DNA of 11,879 bases from UMGS1502 sp045545435 (GCA_045545435.1 JAZQAV010000029.1:1-11879); one strand, 5' to 3'. Numbered from the stretch's first letter, positions 1-5,993 are shown. Notes: generated by a model from the sequence alone, not told the origin. Translations and numbers: made by a program.

Positions 1-48
1 AAACATCAGTGCGGAGGCAAGCACGGCAATCGCGATCAATCTTTTCAT
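1..48 (-). CDS. Start of an exported protein (partial, runs off the left edge)
   Basis: Only the first 16 codons are in the window: MKRLIAIAVLASALMF, read leftwards from an ATG at 46-48. A perfect AGGAGG (complement of 59-64) lies 10 nt upstream, which makes this a genuine start. The K-R pair followed by a hydrophobic alanine/leucine run is the beginning of a Sec signal peptide, possibly a lipoprotein signal, but the cleavage site is outside the window. The gene starts 36 nt after the stop codon of the upstream hydrolase on the same strand, so the two are probably co-transcribed. The mature product cannot be named from this fragment. Confidence 0.75.
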   Translation of the reverse strand, partial: MKRLIAIAVLASALMF

Positions 49-84
49 GCAGTTCTCGCCTCCTAAGCAGCAATACATATTCTT

Positions 85-1077
85 TTACGCCAGATTCTTT
101 CCAAAAAACGACTCCAGCTTGTCGAAGGGAATAGCCTCGAAGTTGTCATACAGGTCAACATGGCTTGCCCCGGGGATAATCATGAGCTCCTTGTTATCGC
201 CGTTCAAAAGCTCGAAAGCGCCCTCGCTAAAGTAGCGCGAATGAGCCTTCTCGCCGTGAACAAGCAGAACAGGCGCGTCAATTTCGCCAGCCATGGCAAG
301 AATGGGCTGGTTCAAAAACGACATCGTACCCGTGATATTCCAGCCATCGCTGGAGTTGCCCGAACGTTCATGATAGCCGCGCGGCGTTTTGTAGTAAGCG
401 TAATAGTCTTTCACGAAATAGGGCGCATCTTCGGGCAAGGGATCAACCACGCCACCCGCGCGAACGTACGAACCGCTCGCATAATCCGCGGTGCGCTGGG
501 CTGCCCACACTGCGCGCTGCTGGTCGCGCGCCTCTTTGTTGTCGGCACTGCCAAAATAACCTTCACGCGCCACACGCGACATATCGTACATGGTCATAGC
601 AGCCGTGGCTTTAATACGCGGATCAAGCGCAGCCGCATTGATGGCCATACCGCCCCACCCGCAAATGCCAATGATGCCAATGCGCTCTGCGTCAACATCA
701 TCACGGCAGCTAAGGTAATCAACGGCGGCCATGAAATCCTCGGTGTTGATATCGGGGGACGCCATACGACGCGGCTGCCCGCCGCTTTCGCCGGTAAATG
801 AGGGGTCGAAAGCAATGGTGAGGAAGCCACGAGCCGCCATTTCTTGAGCGTACAGGCCACTGGATTGCTCTTTGCATGCGCCGAACGGGCCGCTTACTGC
901 AAGAGCGGGAAGCCTGTCTTGACCGTTCGTCGATGCCGCATTCGGTTTGTACAAATCGGCCGCAAGCGTAATGCCGTAGCGATTCACGAACGTGACTTTG
1001 CGGTGGTCCACGCGCTCATCCTGCGGAAATACCTTGTCCCAGTTTTGAACAAGCTCAAGCTCTTCGGTCTTCATCAT
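85..1077 (-). CDS. Alpha/beta hydrolase, YcjY/dienelactone-hydrolase type, cysteine nucleophile
   Basis: A 330-aa cytoplasmic protein with the alpha/beta hydrolase fold. The oxyanion/strand region reads AVSGPFGACKEQSSG (about 60-74) and FDPSFTGESGG (90-100). The nucleophile elbow is GICGWGG at 137-143, which puts Cys139 where most relatives have Ser. Dienelactone hydrolase uses Cys in the same place. The catalytic His is likely His306 in GASHVDLYD, and the acid probably lies near 265-277 (EIDAPVLLVHGE). No signal peptide is visible. Two ATGs are adjacent (1077 and 1074), with AGGAGA about 6 nt upstream of the first. The gene is divergent from the LysR gene at 1262, a common regulator-target arrangement, and is followed 36 nt later by an exported protein. 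Substrate unknown: small esters, lactones or drug-like compounds are all possible. Confidence 0.85.
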   Translation of the reverse strand: MMKTEELELVQNWDKVFPQDERVDHRKVTFVNRYGITLAADLYKPNAASTNGQDRLPALAVSGPFGACKEQSSGLYAQEMAARGFLTIAFDPSFTGESGGQPRRMASPDINTEDFMAAVDYLSCRDDVDAERIGIIGICGWGGMAINAAALDPRIKATAAMTMYDMSRVAREGYFGSADNKEARDQQRAVWAAQRTADYASGSYVRAGGVVDPLPEDAPYFVKDYYAYYKTPRGYHERSGNSSDGWNITGTMSFLNQPILAMAGEIDAPVLLVHGEKAHSRYFSEGAFELLNGDNKELMIIPGASHVDLYDNFEAIPFDKLESFFGKNLA

Positions 1078-1146
1078 GATGCTCTCCTGTCTTTTGATTC
1101 TCGCGCACTAACACCTGTGCATGCGCGGAAATATCACGTTACCGAA

Positions 1147-1216
1147 ACAAGCATAAGGCGCTTGTCGATTAATAGCTAATACTTATAATGTAAATTGTTA
1201 TATGCCTCATAAGCAT
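1147..1216. promoter_or_regulatory. Candidate LysR-type operator sites in the divergent spacer
   Basis: Two palindromes lie between the hydrolase and lysR starts. ACAAGC-N7-GCTTGT (1147-1165) overlaps the proposed lysR -35 box. ATGC-N7-GCAT (1202-1216) contains the T-N11-A spacing typical of LysR-type binding sites (T1203 to A1215) and lies just after the expected transcription start. The layout fits autorepression plus control of the divergent hydrolase. The palindromes are seen in the sequence; the binding is inferred. Confidence 0.5.
1162..1189 (+). promoter_or_regulatory. Probable promoter of the lysR gene
   Basis: A -35-like TTGTCG (1162-1167), a 16-nt spacer and a perfect -10 box TATAAT (1184-1189) lie about 70 nt upstream of the lysR ATG in an AT-rich patch. 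The spacer is one nt short of ideal and the -35 matches four of six bases. Confidence 0.5.
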
Positions 1217-1261
1217 GGTTATATCCTTATTCGCCCTTGCTAAAGTGAAAGGCCCTCGCTC

Positions 1262-2137
1262 ATGGAATTGCGAACCTTGCGTTACTTCCTTGCCGTTGTG
1301 CAGGAAGGAAACATCACGAATGCAGCAAAGCGCCTCCATGTGACGCAGCCAACGCTTTCCCGCCAATTGGCCGACCTGGAAAAAGAACTGGGACGGCAGT
1401 TGTTCACACGGGGTCATGCGGGCATTGTTGCCACCGAACACGGCGTGATGCTGGCCAAATATGCGGAATCGATCATCGACTTGGCCGAAAAGGCCGAGGC
1501 GGACATATCGCTGCCTGCGAAAACGGTTTCGGGCAGCGTGCATATTGCCGCCGGCGAAACAAAAGCCATGCGTTTTCTTACCGAGGCCATGGCGCACGTG
1601 CGCGTGGAATATCCTCAGGTTGATTTTCAGCTGTACAGCGGAACAACCGCTGAATTAATGGACGGCCTGGTGCGCGGTCAGTACGATTTCCTACTTGAAT
1701 GCGATATGCAACCCCACGTGAACTTAAACGTGCTCGAGCTTCCCGACCCCGATGTGTGGGGGCTTGTCGTAACGCGCGACGACCCGCTTGCAACGCGCGA
1801 ATATATTACGCCCGAGGATATCTTGGAGCGAAAACTGATCACGTCACGCCAGGGCGTCAAAGTGGGTCCGCTGCACGATTGGCTGGGACCTCACGCCAAC
1901 GACATCGATGTCGTGGCCACCTACAGCCTGGCCATGAACACCAAGTGGCTCATACGCGCAGGGTTCGGCGTGGCGCTCACCTACGACGAGCTACTTACCA
2001 CCAGCCAGTCATCCGACTTGGCGTTTGTCCCCCTTATGCCGTGCGTTGAGTCACGCCACGGGCTCGTATGGCGAAAATCGCTGCTCACACGACAGGCGCA
2101 AGTGTTCCTCGACGCCGTGCGCGCCGTGGTGAAGTAG
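1262..2137 (+). CDS. LysR-family transcriptional regulator
   Basis: At 291 aa this has the usual LysR-type length. Residues 1-60 are the winged helix-turn-helix: MELRTLRYFLAVVQEGN, then NAAKRLHVTQPTLSRQLADL, then the GRQLFTRG wing. From about residue 85 on (VSGSVHIAAGETKAMRF onwards) is the periplasmic-binding-protein-like effector domain. The ATG at 1262 is preceded by GAAAGG at a 9-nt distance, and the N-terminus aligns with family members. It is divergent from the alpha/beta hydrolase and convergent with the aldo/keto reductase, so it probably regulates the hydrolase, perhaps the reductase, and itself through the palindromes in the 1078-1261 spacer. The ligand cannot be read from the sequence. 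Confidence 0.93.
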   Translation: MELRTLRYFLAVVQEGNITNAAKRLHVTQPTLSRQLADLEKELGRQLFTRGHAGIVATEHGVMLAKYAESIIDLAEKAEADISLPAKTVSGSVHIAAGETKAMRFLTEAMAHVRVEYPQVDFQLYSGTTAELMDGLVRGQYDFLLECDMQPHVNLNVLELPDPDVWGLVVTRDDPLATREYITPEDILERKLITSRQGVKVGPLHDWLGPHANDIDVVATYSLAMNTKWLIRAGFGVALTYDELLTTSQSSDLAFVPLMPCVESRHGLVWRKSLLTRQAQVFLDAVRAVVK

Positions 2138-2156
2138 CACGCGATACGCATCAGCA

Positions 2157-2210
2157 AATTGCGCTCAAGCAATTCGCCTTTGCGCGAGCCGCGCGAGCAT
2201 TCTCGCTTTA
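2157..2210. terminator. Weak hairpins in the convergent lysR/reductase gap
   Basis: The 111-nt gap holds AATTGC-N6-GCAATT (2157-2174) and GCGAG-CATT-CTCGC followed by TTTA (2193-2210). They sit where convergent transcripts should end, but stems are short and the T-tract is poor. This may be a weak terminator for lysR or nothing. Confidence 0.3.
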
Positions 2211-2248
2211 ACAAGCCTTAACAGGCAAACCCCGGCGGTTCGCTGCGC

Positions 2249-3430
2249 CTACGGCATGAACGGTTTTGCAATTTTCAGGGCCGTCTTCAATCCAGGCGGC
2301 TCGAGGCGACGACGTGCCTCGGCAAGACGGGCGGGAATGTCGATATGCTGGGGGCATTTCTTAACACAGGCACCGCACCCGATGCAGCTGCTGGCCAACC
2401 GCGGTTCGTCGCTGGTTACGCCAATGCTCAGCATGTAGTTGAAGAAGCCCGTGTGCCATTCCAGGGAGTACGTTTGGTTGTAGGCAGCAAATATCGAAGG
2501 GATGGAAAGCCCCTGCGGACAGGGCATGCAATAGTTGCAGCCCGTGCACGGAACGCGGAAGCTCTCCTCGAAGGCCGCTTTGGCCTCTTGGATGGCAACG
2601 CGCTCGGTCTCGGTCATGGAGTTGGGAGCGGTTTCGCTTGCGATCGCGCAGTTCTCCTCCAACATTTCGTTTGAGTTCATGCCCGAAAGCACCACCGTAA
2701 CGTCGGGCTGGTCAAACAGCCAACGCAGACCCCATGCCGCCGGCGTGCGACCCGGAACCGCCGCCTCAAATGCTTTGATGGCGCCTTTGGGAAGATTGGA
2801 CACCAAGCGCCCACCCAACAGCGGCTCCATGATAACGACGGGGATGCCCTTAGATGCCGCCAGCTCAAGGCCCTCGCGGCCCGCTTGATAGTGCTCGTTC
2901 ACGTAGTTGTACTGAATCTGGGCAAGGTCCCAATCGTACGCATCTATCAACGTGCGGAATTCGGCCATGCCGCCATGGAACGAAAAGCCTATGCGGCGAA
3001 TGGTACCGCTTGCTTTCTTTTGCGCGATCCACTCTTCGATGCCCATCTCAACCAAGCGCGCCCATTGATCAGCCGTGGTGACGTTATGGATGAGGTAATA
3101 ATCGACGTAATTGGTTCGCAGGCGCTCCAACGATGTGTTGAACAGGCGTTCAACGTCATCGAGTGACTTGCACTTGCCATGAGGCAGCTTTGTGGCAATG
3201 TGAATATGCTCGCGCAAGCCGTTGCGCTCGACAATTTGCCCGAGCGCCTCTTCGCTGCCGTTGTATGCATATGCTGTGTCGAAGTAGTTCACGCCGCGCT
3301 CGAACGCGGTAAGCACCATGAGCTCGGTTTTGTCCATATCGATCGCAGCGCCTTTGCGCGGTAAGCGCATGCAACCCAACCCAAGCACCGATAACGTATT
3401 GCCCGAACGCTTGTCCAGCCTGTATTCCAT
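2249..3430 (-). CDS. Aldo/keto reductase with C-terminal 4Fe-4S ferredoxin domain
   Basis: A 393-aa protein when started at MEYRLDKRSG. An in-frame ATG 12 nt further upstream exists, but the GGGGGA that serves as ribosome binding site lies between the two, so 3430 is preferred. Residues 1-280 form the NADPH-dependent TIM barrel with the full catalytic tetrad: Asp51, Tyr56 (DTAYAYNGSE), Lys81 (ATKLP) and His115 (YYLIHN). The tail carries CX2CX2CX2CP (Cys295, 298, 301, 304) and CX2CX2CX3CP (Cys349, 352, 355, 359), which should bind two 4Fe-4S clusters. This pattern is frequent in anaerobes and suggests electron exchange with ferredoxin-like partners. It is cytoplasmic. It converges on lysR and may share its regulation with the hydrolase. 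Substrate unknown. Confidence 0.92.
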   Translation of the reverse strand: MEYRLDKRSGNTLSVLGLGCMRLPRKGAAIDMDKTELMVLTAFERGVNYFDTAYAYNGSEEALGQIVERNGLREHIHIATKLPHGKCKSLDDVERLFNTSLERLRTNYVDYYLIHNVTTADQWARLVEMGIEEWIAQKKASGTIRRIGFSFHGGMAEFRTLIDAYDWDLAQIQYNYVNEHYQAGREGLELAASKGIPVVIMEPLLGGRLVSNLPKGAIKAFEAAVPGRTPAAWGLRWLFDQPDVTVVLSGMNSNEMLEENCAIASETAPNSMTETERVAIQEAKAAFEESFRVPCTGCNYCMPCPQGLSIPSIFAAYNQTYSLEWHTGFFNYMLSIGVTSDEPRLASSCIGCGACVKKCPQHIDIPARLAEARRRLEPPGLKTALKIAKPFMP

Positions 3431-3454
3431 AATGTCCCCCATTGGGCAGCGGTG

Positions 3455-3502
3455 CGATGCACCCCTTGCATCGGCTTACCCGTATATTCGCGTGCGATTA
3501 TA
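3455..3502 (-). promoter_or_regulatory. Promoter -10 box and 5'-leader hairpin of the reductase gene
   Basis: On the minus strand a perfect TATAAT occupies 3497-3502, about 67 nt from the start codon. The -35 is weak (TTTGGG, 16-nt spacing). Between promoter and ribosome binding site is a perfect 7-bp inverted repeat CGATGCA-N5-TGCATCG (3455-3473) that could act as leader hairpin or operator. The -10 and the repeat are visible; the regulatory role is inferred. Confidence 0.45.
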
Positions 3503-3594
3503 CCGTAGCGCAGCAAAGCCCAAATAAGAGCGCAAACAAGATGTCTATCAACTGTCATCTAACCTCAACGACTCGCGCCTTCGACCGATTTCCT

Positions 3595-3619
3595 AAAAAC
3601 GCGCCACAGGCGCGTTTTT
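3595..3619. terminator. Bidirectional rho-independent terminator
   Basis: AAAAACGCGC-CACAG-GCGCGTTTTT is a perfect 10-bp inverted repeat with a 5-nt loop, A-rich on one side and T-rich on the other, so it can stop transcription in both directions. It insulates the reductase promoter from the tRNA locus on its right. Confidence 0.75.
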
Positions 3620-3641
3620 ACCCTGCGGGCCGGAAATCCAC

Positions 3642-3665
3642 CTCATCGGTTCAAATCCCCGTGAG
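3642..3665 (+). other. tRNA T-arm-like remnant
   Basis: CGGTTCAAATCC with flanking CTCA/TGAG looks like the T-arm of a plus-strand tRNA, but the T-stem pairs poorly (ATCGG against CCCCG) and no acceptor, anticodon or D arm can be built around it. It may be a decayed tRNA or an old integration scar between the two terminators, or chance. Confidence 0.2.
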
Positions 3666-3680
3666 TGCCCCGGACATGAA

Positions 3681-3704
3681 AAGGCCCCCGTTGCCGAGGG
3701 CCTT
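3681..3704 (-). terminator. Rho-independent terminator of the tRNA-Ala locus
   Basis: On the minus strand: AAGGCCCTCG, loop GCAA, CGGGGGCCTT, then a short T run (3677-3682). The 10-bp stem has one G-T pair and is capped by a GNRA tetraloop. It starts 10 nt beyond the tRNA CCA end, the normal place for a tRNA terminator, supporting the view that 3714 and leftwards is native chromosome. Confidence 0.8.
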
Positions 3705-3713
3705 ACAATTACG

Positions 3714-3758
3714 TGGTGGAGATGAAGGGATTCGAACCCTCGGCCCCCACGTTGCGAA
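3714..3758 (-). other. 3' half of tRNA-Ala(CGC): left attachment site of the integrated element
   Basis: Reading the minus strand from 3758 down gives, in order: anticodon loop TTCGCAA (anticodon CGC, 3752-3758), 3' anticodon-stem strand CGTGG (3747-3751), variable loop GGGCC, T-stem GAGGG, T-loop TTCGAAT, T-stem CCCTT, 3' acceptor strand CATCTCC, A73 and encoded CCA (3714-3716). A73 and a T at position 70 (G3-U70) are alanine identity marks and agree with the CGC anticodon. The five bases where the 5' anticodon strand should be are TGGAG rather than CCACG, and no D-arm or 5' acceptor follows. So the gene is cut at the edge of the anticodon loop. This fits integration of a tyrosine-recombinase element in the tRNA gene. 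Confidence 0.85.
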
Positions 3759-3851
3759 CTCCATTTCCGCAGGTCAAACGGTGTTTTTTGGTGTCTTTCA
3801 CGTGGGATTTTCGGTATCTGGTGTAACCTGAATGAACACCGATGCACGGCG

Positions 3852-3872
3852 AATATCCCCGAAAATATCCCC
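3852..3872 (+). repeat. Paired AATATCCCC repeats near the left end (candidate integrase arm sites)
   Basis: AATATCCCC occurs at 3852-3860 and again at 3864-3872, starts 12 nt apart and in the same orientation, about 95 nt inside the left junction. A matching AAATATCCC is at the very end of the window (11871-11879). Short direct repeats flanking the core are typical of tyrosine-integrase arm-binding sites. Repeats are seen; binding is inferred. Confidence 0.4.
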
Positions 3873-3912
3873 ACTTTTAGAATCAGCAAAACCAATAGAG
3901 AAAGAGAAAGTC

Positions 3913-4152
3913 ATGCAAAACACCGATAATCTAGAATCAATGACAGAAGCGGTTGACAACTCCATCAACAACCACGTCCGCGCATACATGAACGATAACG
4001 GCTTGTCTTACGCGCAAATGGCAAAGCTGCTGGGAACCACGTCGCGCACTCTGAAACTAAAGCTAGAAGGTCGTTCGGCTTGGCGTATTTCGCATTTGTT
4101 CGCATTGTCTGATTTAAAGGGCGTGACGCTCGGCGAACTGCTGGGCATATAG
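3913..4152 (+). CDS. Small helix-turn-helix (XRE/Cro-like) protein
   Basis: A 79-aa protein from MQNTDNLESMTE. A longer reading from 3832 has no ribosome binding site and would cover the AATATCCCC repeats, so the ATG at 3913 (after a purine-rich GAGAAAGAGAAAG) is preferred. Residues about 22-79 form a Cro-like DNA-binding unit: VRAYMNDNGLSYAQMAKLLG, then TTSRTLKLKLEGRSAWRI, then a C-terminal helix. It is the first gene inside the left junction and reads inward. In the excised circle it would lie directly downstream of the integrase on the same strand. It may be a regulator of excision or replication; its target is not evident. Confidence 0.7.
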   Translation: MQNTDNLESMTEAVDNSINNHVRAYMNDNGLSYAQMAKLLGTTSRTLKLKLEGRSAWRISHLFALSDLKGVTLGELLGI

Positions 4153-4323
4153 CCATCAGGCCACACAACACAACAACGCCCTGAACGGCTCCTAAGCCTT
4201 CAATCCTGCGCATACGGCTAACTTACCGCGTGCGCCGTGCATCGCGTCTTAGAAGCGATTATGTGCCCTCGTTTGCAGGATATCGGGCGCAATCGCGGGA
4301 AAATGGAGCCTATCGGGGAGGGG

Positions 4324-4516
4324 TACTGCAGGCGGGAATAGTTTTCGTTGAGCTTCACATGGTCTTTCCGTCCCCATTCCCCTTAGTTGCCGAATGTGAA
4401 GAGATACTTGCGCGGGGAATAGTTGGCGTTGCTCCGTTCCGAACTTTTGCGAGTACCTATCCCCCCTTAATGTGTTGGCTCTCGCGGATGATTGCGTGGC
4501 GGGATAGTTGGCTCTC
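4324..4516 (+). repeat. Three iteron-like direct repeats
   Basis: Copies centred on GCGGGAATAGTT (4332-4343), GCGGGGAATAGTT (4412-4424) and GCGGGATAGTT (4499-4509). Copies 1 and 2 also share the preceding TACT and the following CGTTG, about 27 nt in all. The AATAGTT/GATAGTT cores are 81 and 85 nt apart. Copy 3 is followed by GTTGGCTCTC (4507-4516), which also occurs at 4474-4483. Confidence 0.6.
4353..4401. repeat. Inverted repeat between iteron copies 1 and 2
   Basis: CTTCACAT (4353-4360) and ATGTGAAG (4394-4401) are perfect 8-bp arms separated by 33 nt, spanning most of the distance between the first two iteron-like copies. Confidence 0.5.
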
Positions 4517-4705
4517 TCAGGTGTACAGAGAACGGGACACCCCTTGTGTTTCACGTGCTGTTGTCTGATGTGGAAAAGACACGGGCACGATTTACACACG
4601 CACGTTTTTCTCATGCGCAGGGGTGGCGGTTTGCCCTCCCGCCCTCTCTTTCTGCGCCTTTTCAGCATCAGCAGGATTAACTAGAGGGTGATTTCCGCAG
4701 GGGGC

Positions 4706-4724
4706 TTATTGTGGTTTATTGTGG
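4706..4724 (+). repeat. Tandem repeat TTATTGTGG x2
   Basis: TTATTGTGG at 4706-4714 and 4716-4724, period 10 nt, in an otherwise GC-rich stretch. It is a locally AT-rich tandem of the kind found in origins, but two copies are little evidence. Confidence 0.4.
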
Positions 4725-4777
4725 TGTGGAATATTTCAAGTCTGGGGTCTGTGCCTAGGTGGCGTGCCTTTGACAGT

Positions 4778-4807
4778 TGGGCGGGGCATGCGCCCCCATG
4801 CCGCCCA
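4778..4807. repeat. Strong GC-rich hairpin
   Basis: TGGGCGG-GG-CATG, loop CGCCCC, CATG-CCGCCCA: 11 paired bases with a 2-nt bulge. It is not followed by a T-tract, so not an ordinary terminator. Confidence 0.5.
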
Positions 4808-4832
4808 TGTATCAGGTCACGGGGCATTCTGT

Positions 4833-4891
4833 CGTTTTAGAGATACCGAGAAAAAACGGGCGGTGTGGAAAAAACGCGTCTGTCTAAAACG
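4833..4891. repeat. Long-range inverted repeat CGTTTTAGA / TCTAAAACG
   Basis: Perfect 9-bp arms at 4833-4841 and 4883-4891 with 41 nt between them. The interval contains two AAAAAACG runs (from 4851 and 4869). It may form a stem in single-stranded DNA or RNA. Confidence 0.45.
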
Positions 4892-5131
4892 TCATATCGC
4901 GCCGGGTCTGTGCCACGATACCCACGGGGGGCACCATGCCCATGCCGAGAACGATGCCAACGTGCGCCTGTATCGCTTGGCGGTTTTTCGTTCGCAGCGC
5001 CTACCAGATTACCGCCTGGGTCTGTCATGTGCCTGTAGGGGGATACCAACCCACGCCCAACACAACGCCCTCAGAAGCGATTAAATGGCACGTGAAGCCC
5101 GTTTGACCGCATGGTGGAATTGGCTTCAATC

Positions 5132-5153
5132 CGTGAGTTTGGAAACGCTCACG
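5132..5153. repeat. 22-bp near-palindrome
   Basis: CGTGAGTTT-GG-AAA-(CG)-CTCACG forms a 9-bp interrupted palindrome, 75 nt beyond the terminator of the small-gene operon. It could be a protein-binding site or part of the origin-like region. Confidence 0.4.
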
Positions 5154-5228
5154 ACGCTTTAAATGCGTGGTTTCGCCGTTCCCATGACTGGGTGGTGGAT
5201 GATTTCAACATGGGGGGGGCAAAAGAAA

Positions 5229-5254
5229 AGAGCCGCCATGATCGTGACGGCTCT
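5229..5254 (-). terminator. Rho-independent terminator of the 101-aa/96-aa gene pair
   Basis: Minus strand: AGAGCCG, 12-nt loop with an extra CA/TG pair, CGGCTCT, then TTTTCTTTT (complement of 5221-5229). It starts 23 nt after the stop codon at 5278, so it ends this minus-strand unit. Confidence 0.85.
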
Positions 5255-5277
5255 ATGGGTTATAGCTTTACGATGTT

Positions 5278-5568
5278 TTAACGGCAACCGATGGACGGAT
5301 ACACACTAGAAACAAGCTCGGACGGCTCCCCCGTGATTTGCGATATGCCGATGCGGGTATCTTCATCAAGCCAGTAATGAATCCTTTCAATTAAAAACAC
5401 TGCATCCTTCATCGTTTCCCGTATGTCGCTATCAACCTCGTTGTATTTTTCCTTTCCCGAGATTGTGAAAAGGCTCTCCGCCGTATCGCGAAGCAATGTG
5501 CCAAGCGCCCTGTGCTGCGCGATGGTCATACCGTTAACGATGGTGCTCTCGGTGATGTTCGTCTGCAT
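5278..5568 (-). CDS. Unknown 96-aa protein
   Basis: A 96-aa acidic protein, not recognised. It starts MQTNITESTIVNGMTIAQ, with AGGAG 6 nt upstream; the TAG stop of the preceding gene forms part of that ribosome site, so the two are translated together. Predicted mainly helical: 14-35 (MTIAQHRALGTLLRDTAESLF) and 45-68 (VDSDIRETMKDAVFLIERIHYWL). The tail contains a single Cys near the C-terminus (IGCR). No signal peptide, membrane segment or metal motif. It is the last gene before the strong terminator. Placement after the primase gene suggests an accessory role in the element's replication or control, but that rests on position only. Confidence 0.7.
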   Translation of the reverse strand: MQTNITESTIVNGMTIAQHRALGTLLRDTAESLFTISGKEKYNEVDSDIRETMKDAVFLIERIHYWLDEDTRIGISQITGEPSELVSSVYPSIGCR

Positions 5569-5577
5569 GATTTTCTC

Positions 5578-5883
5578 CTATCGTTCGTTGTTGTTGTTTT
5601 CGGCGGCATGCTTCGCGTTCGCTTCGTCCCTGCCGTCGTTCTTGCCGCATTCGTAGCCTTCGTTAAAGCCCGCCCAAAAATCGGCATTCAGGCCACATTG
5701 AAAAACGTCGTTCTGTATCTGCCCCAACTTGGCGCGGCCTTCGTCGGTTTCAAGAAACTTCTGTGAAAACACTGTTGGGCGGTAGGGGTCGCGCTTGTCG
5801 TTGGCGATTTCCTCCAAAGCCTTGGCGATGCGCTCCAATGTGTCAATCAAGTAGTGGTCAAGCATGGAAGTTTTCGTGCTCAT
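5578..5883 (-). CDS. Unknown 101-aa protein
   Basis: A 101-aa protein, not recognised. MSTKTSMLDHYL is preceded by AGGAG at 5 nt. Residues 7-29 (MLDHYLIDTLERIAKALEEIAND) form an amphipathic, possibly coiled-coil helix. The C-terminal third is Gly/Asn/acid rich (NEGYECGKNDGRDE) and ends in an Asn run (AENNNNER). No transmembrane or catalytic motif. It precedes the 96-aa gene by 9 nt and is separated from the primase-helicase gene by 223 nt of hairpin-rich DNA, so it may be read through from that gene or have its own promoter there. I see no clear -35/-10 pair. Confidence 0.7.
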   Translation of the reverse strand: MSTKTSMLDHYLIDTLERIAKALEEIANDKRDPYRPTVFSQKFLETDEGRAKLGQIQNDVFQCGLNADFWAGFNEGYECGKNDGRDEANAKHAAENNNNER

Positions 5884-5993
5884 TTGTTCTCCTGTTCAAT
5901 TCGTGCTGTCGGGCGGCTCCCCTTCGGGGATACAGGCCACACAACAACAGCCTTCTTACATTTACCCGAACCCACGGCAAGCGGCAGGGGTCT

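Larger units (their letters stand above)
4153..5220. other. About 1.07 kb repeat-rich region without a convincing gene
   Basis: Open frames here (for example 4230-4568 plus, 4249-4668 minus, 4719-5084 plus) lack ribosome binding sites, give low-complexity Arg/Cys/Pro-rich translations and overlap repeats. Two tiny frames begin just after an 11-bp repeat (ATG at 4261, 26 codons; ATG at 5085, 25 codons) without strong ribosome sites. The region contains three copies of an iteron-like repeat, several inverted repeats, a 10-bp tandem repeat and the direct repeat AGAAGCGATTA at 4251-4261 and 5073-5083. It could be a replication origin, transfer origin or packaging site of the element. Confidence 0.6.

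Noticed and set aside
594..860. Minus-strand frame of 88 codons within the hydrolase gene
   Set aside because: Out-of-frame shadow of the hydrolase, no ribosome site.
3714..3758. tRNA-Ser or tmRNA as the identity of the attachment fragment
   Set aside because: CTCCACCA also ends tmRNA, and the short view resembled a tRNA-Ser. A complete TTCGCAA anticodon loop, a 5-nt variable loop and A73 fit tRNA-Ala(CGC) exactly and leave no long variable arm or tmRNA body.
3442..3831. Plus-strand frame of 129 codons across the tRNA fragment, and minus-strand frame 3593-3895
   Set aside because: The GGDEGIRTLGP-type translation is the familiar artefact of reading a tRNA 3' end as protein. Both frames run over terminators and have no ribosome site.
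4833..4891. CRISPR-like GTTTTAGAG repeat
   Set aside because: Only a chance likeness to type II repeat starts. The second copy is inverted rather than direct, there is no spacer array and no cas gene.
4230..5084. Open frames of 112, 139 and 121 codons in the repeat-rich region
   Set aside because: No ribosome sites, unlikely amino-acid composition, mutual overlap on both strands, and internal repeats.
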